From contig VWZW01001293.1 of assembly GCA_013397115.1 (NCBI GenBank), forward strand, positions 372,001 through 436,000: a stretch of 64,000 nt of DNA. The letters are read 5' to 3'. Below are positions 48,971 to 59,800 of this stretch, in pieces (position 1 is the stretch's first letter; each line of letters starts with the position of its first letter). The notes under the pieces are model-generated. The model was not told where the DNA came from. It was given only the letters and a program-made list of their open reading frames with translations, and did no database searches. The translations under genes and the position numbers were made by a program. The stretch comes from Edolisoma coerulescens (lineage: Eukaryota; Chordata; Aves; Passeriformes; Campephagidae).

Positions 48971-49500
48971 TTTGAGGGCTCGGCCCTCAAAAAATGGCTA
49001 AAGCTTCCCCTTCTCCCCCTCCTTCCTTTTGCATCACACCTCCAGAGCCCAACAGGTGGCTGTGACCTCAGAGAAGTTCTAAGCTAATCTAAGTAATATC
49101 TATAAATGACCTCTCTCATGAATTCAGATTATAAGAAAAATGTTTTTCATTTACATTTTAATGCATAAATCATGCAAAGTAGGGAGCTCCAGACACTGTT
49201 GCAAGAGTGATGACTCATGCCCACCACATGTACATTATTTATTGTCTGAGGATGGGGCCGCGTTTAAATTAGGCTGCATGATAACCTAATCCGGATGTTC
49301 TGAACTGCTTCCCTATAATTATGTTCTGGAGAAAGTAAAGCGTCATTTCTGAACCCTAGTCTCTCTCCCTGACACATTTTAATTCATAGTCTTGTGTGGA
49401 ACTACATGTTTTGAATTTTCGAGCAGGTGGAGTGCTCTTTCTGCTCAGGCGCTGCGCGTGGAAAGGAACCATCACAGATGTACTTCTCAGATCAGGCAGG
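48971..49500. promoter_or_regulatory. Possible upstream regulatory segment next to the CpG island
   Basis: AT-rich sequence immediately upstream of the island, dense in recognisable factor motifs: an E-box CAGGTG near 49052, TATAAA at 49101-49106, an AP-1/MARE-type TGACTCA at 49211-49217, octamer-like ATGCAAAG near 49173, and homeodomain-type TAATCC near 49287. Clustering beside a promoter suggests a regulatory role, but each motif alone is common by chance. Confidence 0.35.
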
Positions 49501-52500
49501 AGTAGGAGAAAAGCCATGGTTGGCTTTCTTCACCTTAGCAGATAAAAACTGTGAGTTCAACAATTTCAAACAGAAATGAAGATGCCCTGTCAGCTTGTGC
49601 CAATTTCTTATACTGGGATGTCTCATTACATGGCTGTGTAAAACCAGGCTTCACCATCCCATTGGGACTAATTCTGTTCCAGACACCAAAAAAAACCTCC
49701 TTATGGCTAGGTGGGCTGTTGTTATTTTTTCATAAAATAATTACAGAGCAGAGAAATGGTGGACCACCAGTTCATCTGTTTGTTTCCTTCTTACAATCCT
49801 GTGCTATTGCTGATCCCTCCATTTTAGTAAACCTTGAGAGTACAAGGGCAATAAACTGTTCTGTTCCCTATTCTTAATTTGTTTTTTCTTTTTCTTTTAA
49901 GCAGATGGTATCAAGGAAGCTCTTCCCACACATACACAAAGATTCAAAGCCATTCCTGTGAGGAACTCAGGCTTCAGCTACTCCTTTTGTTCTGTGCTTC
50001 TCTTTCTGAGAGTGACACACTCTCATCCTTACCCCTTTCATTGTTGTGAGGGACCAAAGGAAAAGCGATGTCCAGAGTCTCCTCTAAGTATGACACAAAC
50101 AATTCTGTGTTACTCATGCCTATTTAGGAGCAGACATTTTCCAGTGGATAAATGTGTGAGGGGAAGGACCAGGGTGGAGGGTGGTTATTCTTGTTCAATA
50201 TTTTCAAGGAAAGAGACAAATGCTGGGTTTTTAGTGGTTTGAGCTTTCAATTGGCTTTTGGTCAGATCCCAAACCCACAGGGCTGAAATGGAGCAAACAG
50301 AAATAGGAAATGCAAATTAGGACAAGAAATTAAAATTAAATCCTGATCAATGAGTCTGTCATCCCATGCTAGTGCCAGATGCAGCAACCAAATGCTTGTG
50401 TCCCAACAGCCTCATCATCATCTGCTTGATGTTGTATGGCTCTTTTTGCAGTAAATATACAATAAAACCAATCTTATATTTTAGCGAGTTGGTAGACACT
50501 TTCTTTTTTAAAAAAATATCTACAAGTCTTCCCACTCTAGCTCTCCTGTCTCACAAAAATAATCTGTTTAAAATTATGACTTCTGTCACAGTGTAAACTT
50601 CAAGTACCCCTCTTGATGTGGAAGGTGACACCAAACAGAAGATGGGTGATTTAAATATCACTCCTGCCCAAACCAGGGCTGGAACTGGTGTTAGGATTCA
50701 ATACCAGTGAGTGTGGCAGTGTTCCAAATCGAGCCTATACCGCTTCAAGGTTTTGAAGTTAAAGCTCTATACAAAAACACAAAAGATGGTTAGAATCCAA
50801 GCAGTGATCATTTGCTTAATGTGGTATAAAGAAACCTTGAATGGGAGTCTCATTTGGGCCTTGGGATGATACCACAGTAATGAATATAATAATGAAAAAT
50901 ATCATAAACCTGTTATTCAAATCTTTTTTTCTCCCTTCTGAAGTTGGAGAAAGGCACTATTTTAAAGTTCACAACATCTGAGTAGCTAATTTGCTATTTT
51001 AGCCCTTACAGGCCAGCTCTTCTGGCTCACATAAAATAACTTTGCTCCCAGGGAACGTCCCACTGACTGCAGCAAGGACAAGTTCACACCCTGGGCTTTA
51101 CGGTACAGATTCTGTGCTGAAACAACTGTGTCAGGGACCAAATGCTGCAAATGATCTGCAGGCATGAGTTATACACAAAAATGAGCATTTGTCTAAGCCT
51201 TTGTGGGTCTAACCCCAAATTTCTCAAGTATTCGTCACTAAAGATGAAGATCCAAAAGCCAACAAGGCCATATTGTTCCATCCTGGGAATTCCACAGGCT
51301 TTCATCCTCTGTAGGACTGTTTAACACAAAGGTTTTCCTTGGCAACATCACGAAATCTTGATAATGCATTACGAGCACAGAAGTACAGCATGTCAGTATC
51401 AGATTCATTTTTGAAAAGGTTAATTAATCTTCTAGAGTTCTTAATAGTTTTCATTGGACTATTATGATGTGAAATGCACCGTTTCCACGCAGTATTTGGA
51501 AAATACTATGAGTAAGGCAGTGTTTCAAATATTGTTTCAGTCATCTTTCGTAACTCATCTTTAAAGATCACCCAGGGGGAACGTGCATGGGTTTTCTTTT
51601 GTGGGGGACTTGCATGCTGACAAGGTGCATTAGATCCTTCCAGATGAGAAGTGTTGGCATCTGGAGTGAATTAACAATCAAAGTGCTGACTGCAAACAGG
51701 GCAGTCCAAACTCAGGTGGTTTGGACATGGCCCTGGCTACCACATGGTCCTTGAAGATTGCCAAAGATGGTTTTTCCGAGCTAAATGTCGAAGAAATGAC
51801 TCAGGGACAGGCCCCACTGTTGCTGTCCAGGCTGTATATGTGTATATAAAGGTATGTATGTTTCATTTTCAGGGAAAAATTTATATTAATTAAGTTCAAA
51901 AAGTGGATGAGAACCAAGAGCACTGGCATATACTTCTAGAAACATTCTTGAAGCTGTGAGTTTGAAAAGGACTACCTACAATATAAATACTTGGTTGTTG
52001 TTTCAATTAGCTGGCATTTCCAAAAAGAAAAAAAAAAGGAAATAACAGAGGCAAAACAATAGTTAATTATAACACTGCAAGGACATTTATCTGTGTGATT
52101 TATGCACACATATAGGCACATATACATAAATATACATGTTGATTTTCAGGCCCACATCCAGGGAAGTAGAGCGGGTCGCAACATCACACAGTGCAGATGC
52201 CACTCCACGCTAGCTGGTGGTAAGGGCTTGTACTGGTAGATCCACCTCAGAACACACACAAATGTGTGGGATTGGCATTAATCCTGTTGTCCCAGAGGGA
52301 AGGACATTCATTCCTCCTCCCACAGAGCAGCCTACCGTGAATTCAGAATGCTCTCTCCTCCACTTGATCCCTAAACAAGCCAGACTGCAGCGCCTCTCTC
52401 CCCCTCACATGCAGTCCAGGCAGCTGCTGCTCAAAAGGGCAAGAGGGGAAGGGAGCTATTTTTGTGTCAGCAAATCAAAAATATTGGTTGCTTCTATGTG

Positions 52501-53657
52501 TAGACAGTGGGTTGTGCTACAACAGCCGACATTTAAAACGCATTCACACTTGTCACAGAAATATTACACAGCCTGTGGATTGTCCCTCCCTAGCTCAGCA
52601 AGGCCATCCCTTTCCCCACTCTCCTTTAGGTGCTTTTTGCTCTTTCCCTTTGTCTGATTGCCAAGGAGGAAATGTGTGATTGCTCCCAGAAGGTTAACAG
52701 GCCTGTGCTGCTAGGCTGTGTTACCTGTGCTTGTAAAGCAGAGAGGGGAGAGCTGGGGTGGCCTTCCAGTGTGACATTAAAAGCAAAGGTGCCCTCACAG
52801 TTCTCTGTAAAAAGACAAACCACCCTTCTGAGTCACTCTGTGCACAGCAGAGGAGTTATCAGTTCCAAAAGAGTCAGAGTTGGATGGGACTGGATAACTT
52901 TGTGTTGCTGAAGAGAGGAGGGAGGAAGTGGAAAGAAAGAAAGAGGATTTGGCTCTACAAAATCCAAGTAGATCTTTGTGGCCACGGTGTCCAGCCAAAG
53001 CCTCCAGTTATGAAAGAAAGAGATGCAGCTCGATGCAGTGTTTGGACTTGGATGTGGAATCCTGAATAGGAGAAAAAAGTGGTGGAAGAACAATTGCAAT
53101 GTAAGTAGATTTATGCAAACCAAATGGGAAGTGTGAAGAGAAAAGAGAGCAAATGCTGGGCAAGTTTTATATTCTCCACAATTTACGGTTTAAATTATTG
53201 TACAATACATATCAGCTAATAGTTTTCCCACAAGTTCAATTTTGTCACTGCTCACTTTCTGTCAGAGATTATTACACAGGGTTGGATTGTTGAACAGTGG
53301 CTACATTTCATTCCAAATATGGCTGCACTTCAGGGGAGGGATTGTTATTGCTGAATTGTCCCAATTTTTGAAGGAGTCTGAGATCCTTGACATGGAAAAA
53401 GCTATGCAGACGTGTGATGACTATATTTTACTGGGAGATATCAACCGAAGCAGGGAGGAGAGCCAGCAAGGTGGGTTTTCATGTACTCACAGCACAAGGT
53501 TCTTGGGAATCCTTGTTTTTATTCCTTCCTAGGTCTTTGATGAGTGGAACATGTTTTGGTTTAGCCATCCACAACATAAACATGAAAATATCTGGTCTCC
53601 CAGATGTGCTGCAGAGCGTATTGTTTGTCTGTGGTGACCTGGTTTTGGTTCCTAGTA
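49501..53657. other. Upstream intergenic sequence, nothing identified
   Basis: AT-rich flanking DNA with scattered short frames. An A-run lies near 52027-52038. No exon, RNA gene or named repeat can be supported. Confidence 0.55.
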
Positions 53658-53663
53658 GAGCCT

Positions 53664-54031
53664 TGTGTTAAGTTATCAGCCCCTTGTCTCCATCCTACCT
53701 GCTGTAATCCTTTTGAATTTCCTTGTATGGTCCTGTTTTAGAAGCCTCTAAGTTGTTCAGTACCTTATTGGTCTCCTGTATGTTCGCCCCTCCCCATACC
53801 TTTCCGATTGGTTTGTTCATATTATGCTTCAGACCCCGGCTACCCTGCCTATAAAGTCCCGTGCCTCCATTGTGTGAGGTCTTTTGGCCTCTGGAGTTCT
53901 TCCCCTGAATAAACCTATGAACCCCAAGCCGAGACCCCTCTCGCTTCTTTATCTCCTCGATGCCGTTCAGCTGTGAGCTGCCTCTGACTGCCTCTCCGGG
54001 GCAGTCAGGGAGCGTCCGGTGCCCGAAGTCA
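53664..54031 (+). mobile_element. Solo class II (ERVK-like) LTR with 6-bp target duplication
   Basis: A 368-bp LTR running from TGTGTTAAGTTATCAG to GCCCGAAGTCA, flanked by the perfect 6-bp direct repeat GAGCCT (53658-53663 and 54032-54037). Six-base duplications are typical of class II avian retroviruses. Internal signals are in order: a TATA box (CTATAAAGTCCCGTGCC) near 53850, a polyadenylation signal (GAATAAACCTATGAACCCC) near 53908, then the GAGACCCCTCTCGCTTC region. No internal proviral genes remain. The intact TG/CA ends and perfect duplication indicate a fairly young insertion. Confidence 0.88.
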
Positions 54032-54037
54032 GAGCCT

Positions 54038-56170
54038 GCTAGCAAGGGGAGAGAAAAGAAACGACAACATTTGTCAAGTATTTTAAGGTTCTCCAAATGA
54101 GCAGGAATTTGTATTGTTGTGTTTTGCTTACTACAGACCAGCAGGAACTTTTCCACAGCCAACTCTGTCACCACCAGCTCACATTGGGGGGTTTTTGTAG
54201 GGTGGTACACGAGAGACACATGGGACTGACTCATGTTCATGTTTGTCAGCATAAATGACCTTTTCAGGACAGATTGGTTAGAAGTTTGCTGGGAATATAG
54301 GTTAGCTTTGGGTCTCACAGTCCTCTTGTATCTATAGGACTTTTAAGGATTTGGTCCAATGAGGGAGGGAAGGAAGGCTGCTTCTCAATGAGTCGGAAAA
54401 GGTTTTATTTTGATGGGCACACGAAATGAGATTTCCCTCTAATCCTCTGTGTAATTCGTTGGTGTAATCTCTTTGTAGGCACATCATATTAATCCTTGTT
54501 ATTACAGAGAGGACCTCAAACGTGGTAACTTTCAAAACATGCCACTATATGGAAAAGGCCAAGATGTTGCATCTCCCTACTCTTTATACTATAATAAATA
54601 TTTACGTTGTTTATGCCTTAGAAGTTCACTGGAAGTAGTCCTTGAAGTTAGTATGCACAGAAAAACAAGAAAAAAGGAATAAAATGAGAAAAAGTATTTG
54701 AACTGAGAAACATGCCATGTAACATTGAGCCCACGCCAGCAAAGGGATTTTTCTCCTGTGTGGGAATGAACTGCAATATCTGGGTGAAAGGGGTTTAATG
54801 TCAGTGGAACCCAGAAACTGAAGCATAGTTTGCAGAGTTGCTTATGATTTCCTTTATATTCAACTCCATGGGTTCTGTAAGTGCAGAACAGATACACAAG
54901 AGAAAATAATCTATAAAACCGTAATGTAAACAGGTTTCTCTTGCACAATATTCCATGGTCACAGGTTTTAGATTGCCATCCTTGGGCTAGGATTTGCGTA
55001 CAGTAAATGCACCTTTATTTTTGGCAGGGCTTATAATCAAAATCCTGTCTGTATTAGTAAGTGATTACATCCAGAGCAGTATTCCATCCTCCTGCTTGGG
55101 ATTTCTTCCTGATGGACTGGAAAAGGAAATTTTTAACTCCACTGTAAAATTCTTCTCCTGCCTGAAATGGAAACTGGGATGGCCACTACCCCATGATGGC
55201 ATGTTCCTCCCTCACTGCGCTGCTGTATCCTCCCTTCTACACTTCTCTTGTGACAACCAGCCACAGAATCACATGTCAAGAGTCAGGACACCACACTGCA
55301 CCGCTGAGCTCACCAAGGTCTGGGTATTTTCTAGAAAGTCTCATGAGCTCACACAGTGTTTTCATTTCTCTGCTATGCATTGTGTTTTTCTCTCTTCAGT
55401 GTTTTCTCCTTTGCAAACACGGACACACCAGCCACAGGCAGATTGGAGGACACATATTTACATGTCCTCCTAAACCATCTCTGTCCATACCCTTTAAGTT
55501 ATTTAAGCATCAGAGTAGCACTGCTCCATATCCTTGAGGATCTGGGTCAGAGATGTATTAGAAAATGTTATCTTCACTTTGAAGTCCAACTTCAATACAA
55601 ATCTGCTTGCTTCCTGCTGCTCCTTCTCCTCCTGCTTGTCTATACCAGAAACCTTTTTGTTAGTGAAAGAAACAGAAATAGGTTACTTGGTATCTCAGTC
55701 CCTTAACCACAAATTCTTGGGCCTTTATTCTGAGGAAAATAATATCTTTTTAAGGGTGGCACACCTGTGTTAAGACACCACAAATCACTGACAGAAAATG
55801 AAGGGATTGTAAGTGAGACTTCTAAAATGAAGGTTCTTTTCTGTTCAACACAAACCTAATAGGATGTTGTGGTTCTGCTGTCCCTTGCTAAAGGATGGTT
55901 GCAAACCTATGGTGTTCTGTGAGCCATGGCTGGTGAAATTCCTTTTCAGGACGAAATACATAAACAATATCACTGTCTGCAAGTAGTAGGCACCAGCCAT
56001 TTGATGTCATAATATTAAGCTTGCATTTCCATAATCTTCATCAAAATAGAAGACTGTTCTCCATGCTGCTTCTTGGGGAAATTTTGATTTCTCTTGGATA
56101 GAGTATTTCCTTTTCCTTTTCAACAAATAACACACATGGAATAGTAAGTGATGAAACAGAAACCAGTGGT
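54038..56170. other. Upstream intergenic sequence, nothing identified
   Basis: Single-copy-looking intergenic sequence. Overlapping frames of up to 159 codons near 54994-55706 carry no recognisable domain. Confidence 0.55.
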
Positions 56171-56246
56171 TCATGGAATCACAAAATCATTAAAGTTGAA
56201 AAAGACCTCAAAGATCATTGAGTCCACCTTTGAGCCATCACCACCT
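56171..56246 (-). mobile_element. CR1 LINE, 3' part, left of an insertion
   Basis: The plus strand reads TGGAATCACAAAATCATTAA, AAAAGACCTCAAAGATCATT and GAGTCCACCTTTGAGCCATC, the reverse complement of the CR1 3' end. CR1 sequence stops at CACCT (56242-56246) and resumes at 56634. Confidence 0.85.
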
Positions 56247-56633
56247 TGTGTCATGTGAAAAGGGGATATTTCCTTGACCCTTAGTGGTTAATTTGCCTGC
56301 CAGCACCCAGGAAAGCCAAGACCCTTTGTGCCTGACCAGTCTGTCCTGTCCCATTCTGGAGACCTTTTCCCTGAACAGTCCTGCTGGATCAGAGGGTGCT
56401 TGGACTGACTTATTCAGGGACACAGACCACCATCATCCCCCTCAGCAGGTGCTGTGGATGCAGTCTGTGGCTGTGGGAATCATCGTGGAATAGCTCGTGA
56501 GCATTCCAACTGCATTCCATCCAGGGAGCAGCAGCTGTATTTTACCCTATAATTTCTGTACTGTTACAGGCTGTGTGAGGATATCAGTAGAGCTTCTCAG
56601 TTTCCTCTGATTTTACCTCCCACCATCTTTTCG
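56247..56633. mobile_element. Unidentified 387-bp insertion inside CR1
   Basis: Sequence between two parts of the same CR1 copy that does not fit CR1. It is flanked on both sides by CACCT (56242-56246 and 56634-56638), consistent with a 5-bp target duplication. It begins TGTGTCATG but ends TTTTCG, so the TG/CA ends of an LTR are not fully present. There is no TATA or AATAAA, no reading frame of note and no terminal inverted repeat I can defend. It could be a decayed LTR or a non-autonomous DNA element. Confidence 0.5.
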
Positions 56634-56830
56634 CACCTCATCAACCAGCCCAGAGCACTGAGTGCCATGTCCAGTCATTCCTTGAACACCTCCAGGGATG
56701 GGGACCCAAGCACCTCCCTGGGCAGCCCCTGCCAGCGCTTCACAACCTTTTCAGTGAAGAAATTCCTCCTGATGTCCAACCTGAACCTCCCCTGGCACAG
56801 CTTGAGGCCGTTTCCTCTTGTCCTGTCCTA
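56634..56830 (-). mobile_element. CR1 LINE, part right of the insertion
   Basis: The plus strand reads AGCACTGAGTGCCATGTCCA, GTCATTCCTTGAACACCTCC, AGGGATGGGGACCCAAGCAC and TTCCTCCTGATGTCCAACCT, ending TTTCCTCTTGTCCTGTCC. It is the reverse complement of CR1 and continues the copy that starts at 56171. Confidence 0.88.
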
Positions 56831-59800
56831 GTTATAAGGATCTCAGGGCTCCTGTGTAATGTATGTGCATAGTTAGAGGGCTGGGAGTCTTTCATGCCAA
56901 TCATGGTGACAGGGCCTGTGGTTGCCTCTCACCCAAATGCTTGGTGGCATTTACATGTCAGGGCTTCCAAATCCTGTTGCACAAACTCTCATGCTGAAGC
57001 CTTTTCAGGGCAGCCAGGGAGTGCCACCAGCATGACTGATCATGCCCACTGGAATTCTGGACATTCTCCTGGGACAAAAGCATTTGCAAAGAAAAGGAGG
57101 AAATAAAAAGAAGTCACAAATATTTTCAAAGCTATTTCTCAGTTTTGAAGGCAATGTTCAAGAATATCTCCTCTCCCCCTTTCCCACATGTCAGGGCCTT
57201 GTCCCAGCCTCCTGAGGATCAGAAATTAATGTGGGAGGAGTTGCAGAGAGTCCAGGTGGAACATAATATTAATATTATTATTGAATACTGCTACTACTAC
57301 TACTACTAATAATAATTTTTATTAGCAGCATCATTATTATTATTTTTGTCTTTCTTTTACACAGTTCCAATAATTTTTCTGACTCCTCTATTTTTATAGT
57401 ACTCCTGTATTTAAAAGGATATTGTTTAATCAGAAGCTGTCACTGCTTTCATTATAATAGCAATATTTGCTCTACAAAGTTATGTAAATAAGGCACACTC
57501 ACATTCTAATCTCGTGTTTCCACATCTCATTTATTTGCAGTATTCTGAAGAATCTTGTAAGAGCTGTTTAAACTGTCTCTGGTCTCCTCTGCAGAAGGAT
57601 CACATTTGGCTGGATTTCTCCCACAATTGAAGCCAGCCTGGCCACCTTCTCCTGGGGTCTTCACAGCCCGTTTAGAGATGGGAACTGTATCTACCTGCTC
57701 ATTTTTGCTTCACAATGCTAGGTTAAAAAATATTCACACATAATTTGGTGCTTTTTCCTTCATGGACAAGACTTTCCCAAAGTTTGAATGGAGTGGGCAG
57801 AGCTGCTAACAGAAGTACAGGCTCACTTGGCAGTGCCTGCCGTGGTTGGAATCAGCCAGGGAAGGGCCTGAATTAGTTCAAGTGACAAACAAGAAGATAG
57901 GTTTTAATAGCAGATTCTAAGAAACCTTCACATGACCAGAAACCATATCCAACTGTTGCCACCTCTTAAGCACGTGCAGTCATGGCAAATCTTGCAGTCT
58001 TCACATAGAGAAAATTCCCACTAGAATTAACAGGAATTTGTGTGAACAAGGATTGAATAAGTGCAGACTCGCAGCGCAGCCCGACAAGCCTTTTCTCATG
58101 ACAGCATCCAATTAAAATTAATGAAGTAACTTGTTCAAGGATCACCCAGGGAAATGATGGGAGAGGCAGGGGTAGAACACAGATTACATGAGTCACTGCC
58201 AAGTTCTTTGGTGTTAAAAAGTCAAAAATACTTAGAAGACAGAAATGCTGAAGAATAGTGAGAGATGAGAACCATTAGTTGAAGTAGCTCCCAGGCAATC
58301 TGTCTGGGGTGATCAATTTACATATTCATCGCTACCAGGATATAAACCCTGCAATATTTCTCACCTCTCTCACATCTAATTGGGTATTATGGTCAAAATG
58401 TGAGAGTATCTTATCTTTTGTAAAGGAAAATAATTATGTCTTAACATCCCAGGCAGACTTCATCTCTGTTTTCTTCAACTACCCAAATTTCAGCTGCCCC
58501 TTGACTTTTCAGAGCAGCCCAGACATTTCAAATGCAGCTGGCTGTGCCTGATTTTGCCCCTTACCCATCTCAAACCAGAAAATTATATTCTGTCTGTGAC
58601 CACTCCTCCTCCTTTCTCTAGCTCACCCTCTTCACTGGAAGCAGCTGAAGGGAGCTGACATCCCTTTGCAGGCTGGCTGAGAAAGCAGCTGTTAAATCAA
58701 TTTATCATCACCTGTGCTGTTAGATTGGCAGGAGGGGAACGGGAAGGCTGTAAGGATTTGGCCTGCTACTTATAAAATAAACAAGTTGGCTTGCTCGTGT
58801 TGCAAGTGCCACATGGGAGTCAGTAGAAACAGGAAGGGTTTCAGAAATCTAATTTGCTTTTCATTGTGTATGCTGTTTGATTACCTTGTACCGTTCTTTC
58901 TGTTTGCAATAAAAATAGTGACTTCCCAGTCATTTTCATTTTAGTTCTCTCTCTGGCACTCACACACCAATATAACATTTGAATTGCAAATACTGGAAGA
59001 ATTTATTAAAGATAGTCACTTCCTCTGGATTTTATGTGTAAATGTGTCTATATCTTCCTAATGTTTTCAGTTGCTGTGAGGGCTTATTCTGTTTTTCAGG
59101 TGCCTTTTGACCAGCTCTGTGTCCATGAGGGAGGAAGAAAGGAGGAGCAGTACATTTAATGTACTTCCCTGGAAAACTGCTCAATCACAGTTTTTGAAAG
59201 AAACATCTGAATATTGTGCAAGAACTTCAGTGCTCAGAGAAAGTTCCCCTTGACTGGGCACTCAGAGCAACCTTGTCTGACACCCATGCAATTTAAATGA
59301 TTAAATGAATTTGAGAGGAAGATCCTATAATGAAATTGCATCCTCTCCTATTTTTCCAGCTGCCTGCCCTTCTCCCAGCGTACCTGCCTCAAAATTGCCT
59401 GCTGTGGTCCATTACACTCCAAAAGGAACAAGAAAGAGTGTCTGAACGAAGATATAAACCGTGTCAACACAAGTCCACAAACACCATCCAGGTCCCTGAA
59501 CCCGAGAATGCAATATCCTTTCTCCAGTATCCAGGTACTCATGAGAACAGTACAAGAGGAACATAAAAACCTCTCCCCAACATGCAGCGAACAAATTCAC
59601 ACAGGCCACTGATAAAGGTGAAAAATGGGTTAAGTCCCACATGGGAAAAACAGTTTTTTCAACCTTCTTCCAGGGAGAATGTGAAGCATTTTCCCTTTGG
59701 TGCAAGTACTGTTAACCTTTCCAGAAAGGGAACAAAGGCCCCACTGGGTTTTCAGTCCCTTGAGTTGAAGTTGCAGAAGCCTGGGTGGCTGTACAGGTGC

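Noticed and set aside
52217..52657. 146-codon plus-strand open frame upstream of the promoter
   Set aside because: No domain, no splice partners and ordinary intergenic composition.
53695..54318. 207-codon minus-strand open frame
   Set aside because: Most of it lies antisense across the solo LTR at 53664-54031 and has no retroviral protein motif.
54994..55706. Cluster of overlapping frames (up to 159 codons)
   Set aside because: Three frames of the same strand are open together, which points to low stop density rather than coding constraint.
57269..57345. Possible CRISPR-like or structured repeat
   Set aside because: It is a compound trinucleotide microsatellite; no spacer-repeat arrangement, and the host is a vertebrate.
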